Of a stretch of DNA of 64,000 nucleotides, positions 1 through 11,935 are shown piece after piece. A program made the position numbers and the translations under genes. Each line of letters begins with the position of its first letter. Positions within the stretch are counted from its first letter, which is position 1. Below the pieces are notes generated by a model, which saw nothing but the letters and a program-made list of their open reading frames with translations, did not search any database and was not told where the DNA came from. Source of the stretch: Petrolisthes cinctipes (Eukaryota > Arthropoda > Malacostraca > Decapoda > Porcellanidae); the NCBI GenBank assembly GCA_033782935.1, contig JAWQEG010002505.1:50081-114080 (forward strand), read 5' to 3'.

Positions 1-757
1 GTAAGACCCTTTATCCCCAACCCTCTTAGATGCTTGAACTGTCAGATTTATGGACACGGAAATCGTACTTGTAAGGCTTCTTCTCCAGTGTGTGGCAGGT
101 GCGCGACGCCTGGCCATGCTGAGGAAAAGTGCACATCAGTGGAGCTCTCCTGCTTTCATTGTAAGGGTACTCACTCCACTTCCTCGAGGGATTGTCCCAA
201 GTGGAAGCTGGAGAAGGAGGTCTGCTCAGTGAAGGCAGTGCGAGGTATCTCCTATCATGATGCGAGGAAGGCGGTGATGGGATCGCAAGCGACCCCATCA
301 CCCAATGTCTCGTATGCATCGGCGGTGATATCTCGACCCGTGATGTGTACCATTAGTACTCAGACTGAGTCAGAGCCGAGCGAACAGGCTGAACAATCTA
401 CGTCTACACCTACTATTATTACCCCCTCTAAGACTATTACCAAATCTACTAACTCCTATTCTCAGGCTGCAGCTGCTTTGCAGTCAGAGAAACAAAAGAA
501 GTCAGACAAGTATGACAAAATTAACTACACCACCCTAAAACCAAACAAGTCACTTCCTTGCACACACCCTACTCCCACTTCATCGGGGGGGGAGAAGGGA
601 TAGCTCTTCCTCGGTGGAGTCTGGGAGACTCACCATTGATGAGGAAGCAATGGATGTCTCCGGACGCAAGAACCGGGAAAGGTCCCCCGGTAGCTACTCG
701 CCACGCGGCGGGCGGCACAAGAAGACTAAGCGCTCAGGCCGACCCCGTAACTCTTAA
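1..757 (+). pseudogene. I-type LINE ORF1 (gag-like zinc-knuckle protein), 5' cut by window, frameshifted
   Basis: ORF1 protein of a non-LTR retrotransposon, a nucleic-acid-binding protein that coats the element RNA. The reading frame is open from base 1, so the true start lies outside the window. Three zinc-knuckle-like motifs are visible near residues 11-65: two CX2CX4HX4C and one degenerate CX2CX3HX6C, followed by the SSRDCPKWK signature usual in I/Jockey ORF1 proteins. The frame stops at 601-603, but the +1 frame continues without a stop from the run of eight Gs at 585-592 through a basic Ser/Arg/Gly-rich tail to TAA at 755-757, six bases before the ORF2 ATG. I infer a one-base length change in the G run (slippage, sequencing error, or less likely programmed shifting). 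Confidence 0.8.
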
Positions 758-763
758 ATCGCC

Positions 764-3700
764 ATGTTCACTGTACTACAGTGGAATTGTAGAAGTCTTG
801 GGAATAAATTGAACAACATATCAATATTATTACACACACACAGGCCAGACGTCGTCTGTTTACAGGAGACAGGGTTGGAGAATCACTCTGACCCAACACA
901 ATTTAAACATTACAACGCATACAGGAGAAACGATGGACACGGAGTAGCAATATACACACACAAATCACATCCACAGACACAAATAACATTAAACACTACT
1001 CTGGAAGCCGTTGCTTGCAGAGTGAAATTACACAACACCTACATATCCATCTGCTCTCTTTACTGTCCGCCACGCGGCCCCATTGACAGTGATTTATTTC
1101 ATAATTTATTTCGGCAACTTCACGGAAAAAAATTAATACTGGGCGATTTTAATGCCCATCACTGTCAGTGGGGAAGCTTAAGAACTGATGCTCGCGGAGG
1201 GCAGATGGCAGACATTATATTACAATCCAACCTCTGCCTCCTGAACGATGGCCAGGCCACCAGGGTTGACGATCGTTCTGGCAACTTTTCGTCTATCGAT
1301 TTGTCTCTGGCCTCCCCGGATATACACCAGGATTTTTCTTGGCATCCTGAGTCCGACTCCCTTGGTAGTGACCACTTTCCCATCTGTCTCTCTTATTCAA
1401 GTCATACTGTTTCGGCCCCTTTGGTGCCAAAGTTTAATTTTAAGAGAGCGGATTGGGGGTCTTTCGGGAGGATCGTCGACCTAGATATATCTGGGGAGAC
1501 CATAGATGAAAAGATGCGAAATGTAACATAAAACATTTTACACGCAGCTGAGGTTGCTATTCCCAAAACCTCTATAATTCGAAATAAGCGTGAAGCACAT
1601 TGGTGGTCAACGGATTGCCGAGAGGCATTAAGGAAACGTAATAGGAGATACAGGATTTTTGACAAACAGCCCACTCAAAACAACTTTATAGCTTACAAAC
1701 GGGCGAGGGCTGAGGCAAGGAGAGTAATTAATAGAGCTAAAAGGGACTCTTGGCGGTCGTTTGTATCCACGGTGAATCGTTTTACACCACTTACAAAAGT
1801 CTGGTCCACTATAAAGATATTAAATAACAAACGCCCGTATACTCCCATCACCACTCTTCAAGTGGACAATAACATCTACGACGATCCTGTGGACGTAGCA
1901 AACGTACTTGCCAGGAGTTTCTCAAAAGTAAGTAGTTCAGCCAATTACGACCAACGTTTTCTCCATCACAAACGTATGGCTGAACTACAAGAGATAGACT
2001 TTGCCACAGAAGACGTAGACTACCCATACAACCGGGAGTTTACGATAGACGAACTTCTCCTTGCCCTAAGATCCTGTAAAGACACCAGTCCTGGACCTGA
2101 CACCATCACGTACGGTATGATCCGGCATCTTGGCCAGGATAACCTGGTAAAGTTGCTAGCAGTGTTCAATGAGATTTGGGTGTCTAACATCTTCCCAAAC
2201 TCATGGCACTTTGCGTGGGTCATACCGATACCTAAACAGTCTGGTCGTCTTGTGTATCCCAGTTCATTTCGGCCTATTGCGTTGACTTCTTGCCTCTGTA
2301 AAGTCATGGAAAGAATGATAAATAATAGGCTACTTTTTGTTTTAGAAGCGAAGGGTTTATTGAGTGATCGACAATGTGGCTTCCGGAAACACCGGAGCAC
2401 AGTTGATCACTTGATGAACCTGGAACATTGCATTTCAAAGGCATTTGCCAATAAAGAATTCATGGTAGGGGTGTTCTTGGACATCCATAAAGCCTATGAC
2501 ATGACATGGCGACACGGTATTCTTATGAAGCTTCACGGTTATGGTTTAAGAGGTAATTTGCCCATTTTCATTAACAACTTTTTGCGTGACAGAACCTTTT
2601 CTGTCACCCTTCCCTGTAACGTAACATCGGACATTTTTGTCCAAGAGAACGGGGTGCCACAGGGAAGCGTGCTTAGTCCTACACTTTTTAACATCATGAT
2701 CAATGATATTCTGTCATCAGCTCTAGTTCCCAGGAATCTTAAATACTCGTTGTATGCTGATGATTGTGCAATGTGGCACTCGTCACGTAATGCACAGTTT
2801 TCAGTAGGACGGATTCAAGCAGCGCTTGATTCTGTCCACCAATGGGCCTTACAGTGGGGCTTTAAGTTTTCCGTTCCTAAGTGTACCGGAGTAATTTTCA
2901 GTAAACGTAGAGTACATCAAATTAACGTAACGTTAGATGGCCAACCGGTACCATTTCATAATTCTGTTAAATTTTTAGGAATTCATTTTGATCAAAGATT
3001 AAATTTTACACATCATGTTAATAATTTGCTTGTTCGTTGTGAAAAACCTTTAAATGTCCTTAAGTACCTATCAGGTACCACATGGGGAGCCGACAGGAAA
3101 TCTTTATTAATGGTGTATAAGACCCTTATTCGTACAAAGCTAGACTATGGCTCACAGGTGTATGGATCGGCATCAGATACAACACTAGGAAGATTGGATG
3201 TGTACCAGAATAAATGTTTACGTGTGTGTTTGGGAGCTCTGAAGTGTACACGTGTAGCTAGGATGGAGGTGGAGGCGAACATACCTCCTCTCCGACTTCG
3301 ACGGGATCAACTCGCCATCAACACCGCAATGTCAACGATCCGGAAGTCGGAGATCGGCAACGTAGCCAGTGCCTCCCTCCAACAACATCAGTACCTTCAC
3401 CATGGAAGACGGAGGCCACTGGCTGTGCGCCTCCACCAGCTACAACAACAACTACAAATAGACCTCGGGGACTGTGACAAGTTTACCATCAGCAAGATAC
3501 CACCGTGGGAGACACCCAACTTCGGCGTCAACACATCTTGGTTACCATCATCGAAAGAAAAGGCGCCGGAGTTGGAGATACACCACCTGTTTGGTGGTAT
3601 CATCCGCAGTCACCTGGGGTCTCATCACGTGTACACTGACGGCTCCAAGTCAGATGAAAGTGTGGGTGCGAGTGTATGGTCGAGTGAATGTGAAATTAGG

Positions 3701-4444
3701 TACAGGTTGCCGATACATACATCTGTGTTTACAGCAGAACTTTTTGCAATTGACAAAGCCATAGACTATGCATTAAATTCTCGTTATAATTCAATAGTCA
3801 TTTTCTCAGACTCCAAGTCAGCCCTTCAGGCAATTAACTCATGTCAAAATATTTCCAATGAAATCCAGGGTCGCATCATTAATAAGTTGCACTTATGCAA
3901 CAAGTCCTTCACTCTGATCTGGGTGCCCGGGCATTGTCGTATTTATGGCAATGAACGGGCAGACTTACTTGCAAAATCGGCTGTAGAGCTCGAGGTTACT
4001 TGGGACGTCCCTCGTGATTTACAGTCGTGTCTATCCCTCGGAAAGAAATCAATTCATCTTCTGTGGCAAGGTCAGTGGACCAGACTTAACATCTCTACCA
4101 TCAAGCCTCAACTGGGTAATTGGGCCACTGCCAACCGGCCCAACCGCTTAGAAGAAAGAATCCTCGCAAGAGTGCGAACCAACTGCACCAGGATAACACA
4201 CTTAGAACCATATATAGACAAACGTTTTCCACCGCATTGTAACACCTGCAATGCGGTGTTATCTATCAGTCATATCATCCTGCATTGTCGGCGATTTGTG
4301 GGGGAACGTGCTTCCCTCATAAGTTACTGTGATGCAGTAAAAGTCCCCTTCACACTCTCAGCTCTCTTAGGTGATGGGGATGGTGGTGTGACTGATAAAT
4401 TGATGACTTTCTTGAGGGAGACCGAACTGATCAGAGTGATGTGA
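764..4444 (+). pseudogene. I-type LINE ORF2: AP endonuclease, reverse transcriptase, RNase H; one in-frame stop
   Basis: Polyprotein that nicks target DNA and primes reverse transcription. In order: APE-type endonuclease (QWNCRS at the N-terminus, LGDFNAH, SDHFPI), reverse transcriptase with FRPIALTS, GVPQGSVLSP and YADD (2753-2764), RNase H with YTDGS (3632-3646), AEL, SDSKSAL and WVPGH, then a C-terminal Cys/His motif (CNTCN, later H and C). RNase H after RT places it in the I-type group. The frame is open from ATG 764 to TGA 4442-4444 (about 1,226 codons) except for a single TAA at 1529-1531 between the endonuclease and RT domains. Codons on both sides stay in one frame, so this is a point nonsense change, not a fusion. 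ORF2 starts just after ORF1, as expected for a bicistronic LINE. Confidence 0.85.
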
Positions 4445-4771
4445 CTTTTTATTACTATTGTTGTTACCATTTTGTATGTATTTTTGTCAATTATGAATGT
4501 TATAAATTATGTTTTGTATATATTGTATATTATGATGTATTAGCTAGGTTTAGCGATTGTCTAAAGTAGGTTTAGCGATTTGTCTGTCTAGGTTTAGCGA
4601 TTGGCTGGAATAGGTATTAGTCTAGTTAGCTATTGGTTGAGTAGGTACATAGATTAGTTTATTAGCTAGGATGTACAATTTTGTATATAGTTACAAAAAG
4701 AAAAGAAAAACAATTAGTATATAAGTATAATTTTAAGTTTAAATGTACTAGAAATAATAATAATATAAAAA

Positions 4772-4830
<59 letters not shown>

Positions 4831-5015
4831 TAAAAATAAATGCATAAAATAATATGCAAGAAGTTCAATTTAAAATAATAATAAATAAATAAAATAACAA
4901 GTAAATTTCAAAAAATAAAATAAAATAAAAATAAATAAAATAAAATAAAATTAAGGCCTTCATGACCAACACCAAGGTCGATAGGCCAGGGAAAAAAAAA
5001 AAAAAAAAAAAAAAA
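4445..5015 (+). repeat. 3' UTR and tail of the LINE
   Basis: A-rich 3' UTR holding several copies of TAGGTTTAGCGATT near 4545-4600, a (TAA)n run at about 4772-4826, AAAATAAAAT repeats, then a short imperfect hairpin (GGCCT 4955-4959 with AGGCC 4983-4987; GACC 4964-4967 with GGTC 4976-4979) and a 24-base poly(A) tract at 4992-5015. I infer that the element ends at this poly(A). The 5' end is outside the window, so a target-site duplication cannot be tested. Confidence 0.65.
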
Positions 5016-5620
5016 GACCAGGGCAGTGAAGATATAGACTCTCACTCAATTACATACCATCTCTGTTCTGATCTTGGAGCTGTGTACTATGTTATGTTTA
5101 ACTCTTGATATAATTGTGTCCTATCATTTGGTCTTCTAATTATTGTCATTTTGTCTGTTAACGTTAACGTAATTCCTATTTCTGTTTTTGTTTAAATGTA
5201 AATATTGTATTTATTTGGTGATGGTAAAATTATACATGTTGAAATCCTTAGTCATTCGTTTACATTACTCTTTCTGGGCAAATATCCATTGAGGGAGTGG
5301 AGTGAGGTTCCCGTTTAATTTCAGTTGTAACTCCACTGACCCAGTAACATATTTACTAGAGTTATAACTCGAGCTGTTCACAACCCCTGATCTTCTCCTA
5401 GACATAAACGAGCCAAAACTGGGGTTGTAACAAGACACACACGCGTACACACACACACACAAAGCTAACACACACACAAAACCAACACACACACAAAACC
5501 AACACACACACACCCGCACCCTTTCTCACACTTGCTCACCATTACACATCTTGTCTCGTTAGCAGAGCAATTACAAATATAGCCAGAAACAGAATTACAA
5601 GTACTGCATTCAAAAGGAAA
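5016..5620. other. Non-coding spacer with (AC)n microsatellite
   Basis: No gene is seen. AT-rich DNA is followed by CA-rich simple sequence at about 5430-5520 made of ACACAC runs with AAAGCTAAC and AAACCAAC interruptions. Confidence 0.6.
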
Positions 5621-5940
5621 TTGGTGTTACTGGGGAGGGTGTTACTGGGAAGGGTATTACTGGGAAGGGTGTTACTGGGAAGAGTGTTACTGGGGAGGGT
5701 GTTACAGGGGAAGTGCTGCTGGGGAGGGATAGTTATTGAAGAAGTGTCACTGGGGGAAGTTACTAGGAAGGTGTTAATGAGGGTAGTTATTGGGGAGGTA
5801 GTAGGTACTGGGGAGGGTGTTACTGGGGAGGCGTTACTGGAAGGTGTTACCCGGGAGTTGTTACTGGGGACTAGTTGTTATAGGGAATGGTCACAGTTAT
5901 TGGATATGTTACAGGGAAGGCGTTACTGGGGGGCTATGGG
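5621..5940 (+). repeat. 15-bp minisatellite, GTTACTGGGGAGGGT unit
   Basis: About five near-perfect 15-bp units at 5626-5712, followed by degenerate units (GTTACTGGGGAGG, TTACAGGGAAGG) to about 5940. The long open frame across it (5621-5989) is a by-product of a repeat period divisible by three and is not called as a gene. Confidence 0.8.
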
Positions 5941-6179
5941 CTGTTTCCGAGAGCTGCTGGTGTGTACTGCCATTATTGGACTGTTGTGAGGGGAGTGTGT
6001 GGCCAAACAAAATGATCACCATGAGGGATAATCACCCACCTATCACAAAAAATCATCTGCAACTGGATCTTATCCTATACTTACGTGCAGCAGGTCAGGA
6101 GGCAGTATTGTTTCCCCTTTCATCTGCTCGGAACTGTACACACACACACACATACATCTCTTGACACGTATCGCTCCCT

Positions 6180-6535
6180 TCCCCCCACCAAAGAAACAAG
6201 GGACGAGAGGAGACGACGAGAGGGGGTTGCCGCTACCTTGGGTACACTTGCTTGGTTCCTGTGAGTAGTGAGGGAGGATATTACTCCCGTCACGTTTTCT
6301 CATCATCCATCTCACTCTCTTCCCTGACGTGCCCCTAATCATCATCTTCCTACTCTTTCTTCCTATTCCTCCTCTTTTCCTCACTCTCTCCCTTGACGTG
6401 CCCCTAACCTTCTAATTCTTCTCCTCTCTTCTCTTCCTCCTTTTCCCTCTCTCCCTCTCTCCCCTGACGTGCCCCCAATATTCTCCTCCTCCTTTTCCTC
6501 ACTCTCTCTTTTAGTCTCCCTCTGCTTTATTGAAG
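6180..6535. repeat. CT-rich tandem repeat with TGACGTGCCCC core
   Basis: Pyrimidine-rich DNA in which TGACGTGCCCC recurs at 6324-6334, 6394-6404 and 6465-6475, a spacing of about 70 bp, each within CTCTCTYCCY context. No coding capacity is supported. Confidence 0.6.
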
Positions 6536-6575
6536 TTCATTCTGTGGATATGCCAGTTTAAAGGCAAATCGTTAA

Positions 6576-6690
6576 GGGCGCATTAGAGCGCCTTGATACC
6601 TCCAAAGTATGCCAGGAAACAGGACCAGACTAGCTAAAATAATGGTGGCATGTTGCCTAGAATAGTTTGGAGGAATTTCGTACACACCAA
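6576..6690. mobile_element. TTAA-flanked MITE, diverged copy
   Basis: The left end reads TTAA then GGGCGC (TTAA at 6572-6575). Internal inverted arms CCTCCAAAGTATGCCAGGAAA and TAGTTTGGAGGAA match the arms of the better copies at 14652, 32761, 34576, 39852 and 52205. The right outer end has decayed, so its boundary is approximate. Confidence 0.5.
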
Positions 6691-7189
6691 CGGACAGAAA
6701 AAAAAAATGCTCTTATTATTGTTTGATTTGCAAGTTATTTATACTTCAACACCACCACTGTTGAAACTCAGTATGAATGATGACTTTGAAAATATTATGA
6801 TATCCTTTATAAACAACAGAAGATTTACAGTGACAAGACACGTATCTTGTTATACTCTATAGTACACTAGCTGCACCCGGCCCTCTTCGCTGGTCCAACC
6901 AAACTTGAAGTGATTAGGTACAGTGCCAGAAGGAGGAGTAACAACAATCAATTTTAAAGTTTTTTTTGTGTGTGTGTTTGTGTGTGTGTTTCAGCATGGT
7001 TTACATACAGGGTTTTTTGCTCAATCCTTTATCCGCCCCGTTTTCTTTCTTTTCTTAAGTTTTGCTTTTGTAAGCTGATGTAGCGTGGCGGGTAAAGGAT
7101 GCACTGAAAAAACCTGTATAAACATAAACAGCATAAACTTTTCTGTGTTGTGGTCAAACTTTCATTGCAAAACTTCAGTGTACACAACA

Positions 7190-7375
7190 TGTTTTGTCGT
7201 CTGGTTTGGAGTCAATATAATTATAGATGTTCTCTGTATTTCCAACATGTGAAAGTGCAACATAAAGCTGCCCATGTGTGAAGGCTGGATTTTCAGAGAG
7301 ATCAAGTCTTATAGATATCATGGTTTAACCTTGGCTCTTGTTAATGGTAATTCCAAATGACAGCTTCAGAGGGTA
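7190..7375 (-). pseudogene. Helitron Rep/helicase C-terminal fragment (Pif1-like)
   Basis: Minus-strand translation shows YPLKLSFGITINKSQG, a stop, then about 15 codons later GQLYVALSHVGNTENI and a final stop after CCVH. These correspond to the last helicase motifs of Pif1-like Helitron Rep-Hel proteins (FAxTINKSQGQT and GQLYVALSRV). An in-frame TAA replaces the residue after SQG, and everything upstream is lost at the junction with the gypsy 3' LTR. The protein would unwind DNA during rolling-circle transposition. This copy is dead. Confidence 0.75.
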
Positions 7376-7379
7376 TTGT

Positions 7380-7889
7380 TGTTGGTCGGTGGTGTAGCCA
7401 CCAACTATAAGTTGTGCTGCTACCTAAAGAAGGCTCCTGTGTAAGGGCCACTGTCAGGGTTTCTCCACTACACTTCTCAGCCTCAGGAGCTAGTGTCTAT
7501 AACTCTCTTTAAGAAGTGTTAGTGTCTATAACTCTCTTTAAGAAGTGCTCAAGGAAGAGAGAGATGCGGTGAATAGTTCCCAATGATTTAATGTCAAAAA
7601 AAGTTAACACTATATACAATTCTCTGCGTACCTGACGTTAACAAAGCTAAGAGTATTTGGTTATGGTATTAAATGTATAATACATATGTTGTATAGATGA
7701 AATTTTGCAAGAGTATGCAGACAATGATATTACACAAAATGGCAAAGAGAATATGCTGAAAGAAATTGCATAGGCTATCTGCATGAAGGAATGTAATGGT
7801 AAATGAATCACAATACAGGGCTGGTAGATAATTAGAGAATGGTTACACACTCAATCAAAGAAAATCGACCTATTTTATGGTACACTACA
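7380..7889 (-). repeat. 3' LTR of CsRn1-type element
   Basis: 510 bp, nearly identical to 12528-13037. It contains a 34-bp-scale internal duplication of TAGTGTCTATAACTCTC near 7490-7545. In element orientation it begins TGTAGTGTACC and ends ACCAACA. Confidence 0.9.
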
Positions 7890-7904
7890 ATACTCCCCCC
7901 TAAT
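7890..7904 (-). other. Polypurine tract
   Basis: Minus strand reads ATTAGGGGGGAGTAT directly next to the 3' LTR start, the expected place and composition for the plus-strand DNA primer of an LTR retrotransposon. Confidence 0.75.
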
Positions 7905-10900
7905 TTCGAGGAAGGAGGAACGATACTCTTGTGTGTCGTAGTTTGTTGTTTCCAGCATGTGTTGGAGGAACAGTCACTTGCACTGCTTGCAGCATCTGGT
8001 CCGGATTCAGGATATAAGCAGGCTTGACCCGGTCTACGGCCACAACTTCTTGAGAACCATGTTTGTCGATGGTGAAGTTCTTCCTCGTCCTGCGAACTAC
8101 TTGGAAGGGGCCCTGATATGGCTGCTGAAGGGGCCTTTTGACTGCATCAACTCTAACAAAGACGTGTGTGCAGGCTTCCAGGTCCTGGTGAACGAAGGTC
8201 TTCGAGTTGGACGTACGAGGCTGCACTGGCTGGAGGCACTTCATGGTATTTTTCAGGTGTGTTGCAAAGTCCTGAACGCTGCAAGGCTCGGGGTCTGGTG
8301 TGGCAGAGAGAAGCTCACCTGGGAGCCTGAGCGTAGAGCCATATACAAGCTCAGCAGAGGAGTTGTGCAGATCCGTTTTGAGTGAAGTTCTGATGCCAAG
8401 GAGGACAAGAGGTAGTGCTATTGACCAATCTTCTCTCTGGGCTGAAGCTGCCAGGGAAGATTTCAGCTGGCGGTGGAATCGTTCGACCGTTCCGTTGGCC
8501 TGTGGGTGATAGCTGGCGGTCCTGTATCGGCGGATGCCAAGGAGTATCAAGACCTTATTCCACACGCCTGACTCAAACTGACCACCTCGGTCAGAAGTAA
8601 GGCTTAGAGGCACACCAAACCTGGACACCCATGTAGCGATGAAGGCACGTGCAACAGTATCCGTGGTGATGTCGGTGAGAGGTACTGCCTCAGGCCAGCG
8701 TGTGAAACGGTCCACACAGGTGAGTAAATATCGATAGCCATTGGAGTACGGAAGTGGGCCAACGAGGTCTATGTGGACATGGTCAAATCTCTCGGTGACT
8801 GGCGTAAAGGTGGCTGCAGGAGAGTGTGTATGGCGTGTGACCTTGGAAGCTTGACAGCGTATACATGTGCGTGCCCAGTGTCTGACGTCTTTATTTATGC
8901 TCTCCCATATGAAGCGGGAAGACATCATCTGGTGCGAGGCACTGATTCCAGGGTGCGAGAGGTCATGTAACTTCTTGAAGAGCTGGTGTCGATGTTTCTC
9001 TGGTATGTATGGACGGAGAGTGTCGGTGGAGGTGTCAGCGTACAGTGTGACCTGGGTGTCTGGAAGTGTAATCTTCTTCATCTGTAGTGCAGGGTTATCC
9101 AACAGTCGCTGTAGCTCAGCGTCACCGACTTGATCAGCAGCAATGGTGGCATAGTCGATGGGAGAAGATTTTACAGTACTGATGTTTCGAGAGAGGGCAT
9201 CAGCTGGGGCATTGTCGGCACCTTTGACGTATCGTATATCCGTGGTAAACTGGGCAATGTAGTCCATGTGGCGCATTTGTCGTGGGGTGTAAGATTCCTT
9301 ATTTCTGAGGAATGCTGTAGTGAGTGGCTTGTGGTCAGTGTAGATGTGGAAACTGCGTCCCTCGATGAAGTAGCGAAAACGCTTGACAGCTTTGTAGATG
9401 GCAAGTAGCTCCCTGTCATAGGCGCTATACTTCGACTCCGCCGAGGTGAGTTTCTTGGAAAAGAAGGCAATTGGCTTCCAGTATGTACCGACACGCTGTT
9501 GTAGGACGGCACCAACGCCAATGTTTGAGGCGTCTGTAGCAATTGAAGTTTCTGCGTCTGGTGCAGGGAAAGAGAGCGTGGCAGCGTCGCTGAGGGCCTG
9601 TTTTGTTGAGAGGAAGGCCGCTTCCGCTTCTTCAGTCCAGACGAGGGTAACAGATTGACCTCTCTTGCAAGGTTTAATCATGGCAAACAATGGTCGTAGC
9701 AGGAGTGAGCAGTGTGGAATGAAGCGGTTATAGTAATTAACCATCCCAAGGAACTCCTTGAGGTGGCGTTGGGTAGATGGCCTGGGAAACTGCTGGATGG
9801 ACTCGCACTTTGAGGGAAGTGGAGCAATGCCTGTTGGAGAGACTGTGTGACCTAGGAACTCAAGGGATGTCACACCGAGTTCGGACTTGTCTGTGTTGAT
9901 TTCGATGCCATAATCTTGCAGTCTCTGGAGGAATTGGCGGAGGTGTTGTTTGTGGCTGGCTTCATCAGGACTAGCAATGAGAAGGTCATCTATGTAGGCA
10001 AAACAGTAGGGTAGACCTCGAAGGACCTCATCTATGAAGCGTTGAAACGTTTGTGCCGCGTTCCGCAATCCAAAGGGCATCCGGACATATTCAAACATGC
10101 CAAAAGGTGTGATAATGGCCGTCTTCGGGATGTCAGTGGGATGGACTGGAATCTGATGAAATGCTTTGACGAGGTCGATCCGAGAGAAAATAGTGGAACC
10201 TGAGAGTTGGGAAGTGAACTCTTGAATGTTGGGCACTGGATATCTATCTTCCACGGTGCGTGAATTGAGGGCACGGTAGTCACCACAAGGTCGTATGTCT
10301 CCGGTCTTCTTCGGAACAATGTGACGAGCCGACGACCAGTTGCTGCTGCTGGGCCGTATAATGCCTTTACTCATCAGAGATTCGAACTCGGCTTTGGCTT
10401 TCTTATAACGCTCAGGGGCTAAGCGTCAGGCCTTGGCATGCACTGGGGGTCCGGTAGTCTCTATATGATGAGTCACGTGATGCTTGGCAGGTATGCTGGA
10501 TGAGTAGGGTTGTGTCAGCATAGGGAATGACTTGAGGAGGTCAGCAAACTTGTGGTCATGGTTGATAGCAGACAGGTGTGTGCTGTCACCAGGTGCTGGC
10601 TGTGCATTTGTAAAGATATCTGTGAGTGGGTCGACCAATTTTTGTCCTCTTACGTCTACCATCAGGTTGAAGTGACGGAGAAAATCAGCACCAAGGATGG
10701 CTTGTGACACTGCTCCTACGTTGAATGTCCATTGAAAAGAGCGGTGAAGGTTCAGATCCAGATGCACTGTTTGCCGCGAGTATACAGGTATCTTGGTACC
10801 ATTAGCAGCATAAAGATGCAGAGAAGGAGGTAGCGACCGCTGGCTGACTGTAGCAGGGAAGACACTTACGTCGGCACCGGTGTCTACCAGGAACTTGGTA

Positions 10901-11007
10901 TGGGACCGGCGATCAAAGATGTGGAGCAGCGTAGACTGAGTATGGCAAACATTATGCTGCGTTAATGTTTGCCGTTGTTGTTTGACGCCATGTAGCTGCA
11001 GGGCTTT
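7900..11007 (-). pseudogene. gypsy pol: protease, RT, RNase H, integrase; one nonsense codon
   Basis: The frame is open from 11007 (just after a TGA at 11008-11010) to the stop at 7900-7902, about 1,035 codons. In order: aspartic protease FLVDTGADVSVF (DTG at 10876-10884), reverse transcriptase with YIDD (9985-9996), RNase H (IATDAS, YTDHKPL), and integrase with an HHCC zinc region (HDLSHPG, CIRCQ) and core [19 protein letters not shown] and [13 protein letters not shown]. The only interruption is TGA at 10426-10428 between protease and RT, where family members carry Arg in PRRL/ARRL. This fits CGA to TGA at a CpG. Pol overlaps the end of gag in the -1 frame, so Gag-Pol would need a -1 frameshift. 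Otherwise it looks recently active. Confidence 0.88.
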
Positions 11008-11777
11008 TCACACTTGAGAGCCTTATCCCTAAACCTGCGATGGTAGTAGCAGAAGTTTGAAGTGCTCCTTGAACGTGACCGCTGGTGTTGGCGGTTTGGC
11101 GTCGAGGGTCGGGAACTTGGGTGGTTGTTGATTTGTTTCTTCAGGTTGCTGACTTCCATTGTAAGCTGGGAAATTAGATTTGCGAGCTGGGCAATTTGGG
11201 AATTTTCTTGTGTCGTGATGGAGGAGATTGGTGATGCTGGTACAGGTGGAAGAGTTGCCATGTAGTCATCTGCCAGATTGGCAAGCTCATCTGGTAGCAG
11301 CTTGCCTTTCACACTGATGAGAGCACGTTGAATGTCAGGTGGCAGACGTTGATAGAACAGTTGTTTGAAAAGATCTTTATCAAAGGCCTGGTACTTGTCA
11401 CCAAGCAGTGTTTTCATACGACGTAGTAAGTCTGTAGGTTTCTCTCCACCAAGTTCTTCTCTTGATAGCAACTCACGGAGACGAGCAGCCACTGATGATT
11501 GTAGGCGACTTAAAATTGCTGCCTTAAGATCCTCATAGGGCGTAGCAGAGGTTGAGGTTGAAGTAATGACATCAGATACTTGAGTGAGAACTTCAGGTGG
11601 TAGCAGACTTGCAGCATGTGAGAATTTAGTGAGGCTTCTCGTGATATTAGAAGCAGCAAAACCACACTCCAGTATTGAGAACCATATGGTGGGGTCTTGG
11701 TTGCAGAAAGCAGGGGCTCTCATGGCTACTGCAGTGGCAGTGTGGTTGCCTGAGTTTGAGAGATCCTCAGTAGACAT
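10962..11777 (-). CDS. gypsy gag polyprotein (CsRn1 type, CHCC motif)
   Basis: 271-residue Gag from ATG 11777 to TAA 10962-10964. The central part (roughly residues 30-190) resembles capsid of CsRn1-like elements (LREL, KTLLGDKYQAFD, LFYQRLPP, LADDY). A Ser/Arg-rich stretch near residue 230 precedes FCYYHRRFRDKALKCEKPC, the CX2HX9-10CX3C (CHCC) motif that marks this lineage in place of a CCHC knuckle. Its last codons overlap pol by 46 nt. It would form the particle that packages element RNA. No disabling change is seen. Confidence 0.85.
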   Translation of the reverse strand: MSTEDLSNSGNHTATAVAMRAPAFCNQDPTIWFSILECGFAASNITRSLTKFSHAASLLPPEVLTQVSDVITSTSTSATPYEDLKAAILSRLQSSVAARLRELLSREELGGEKPTDLLRRMKTLLGDKYQAFDKDLFKQLFYQRLPPDIQRALISVKGKLLPDELANLADDYMATLPPVPASPISSITTQENSQIAQLANLISQLTMEVSNLKKQINNHPSSRPSTPNRQHQRSRSRSTSNFCYYHRRFRDKALKCEKPCSYMASNNNGKH

Positions 11778-11935
11778 ACTGGTCAGTGAACTCAGGGTGT
11801 AAATGCTGACGAGGGTTACCTGATATCACGGCAGCTGCATTAGTCAGGTTATATCAGTATGCTGCTGAATACACTGGCACTGTAATTCACACACAAGGCA
11901 CTAATAATAAAGGACAATACACTGTCCAGAGTGAA

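Noticed and set aside
5621..5989. 122-codon frame of LLGRVLLGRV repeats
   Set aside because: It arises from a 15-bp minisatellite with a period divisible by three; no domain.
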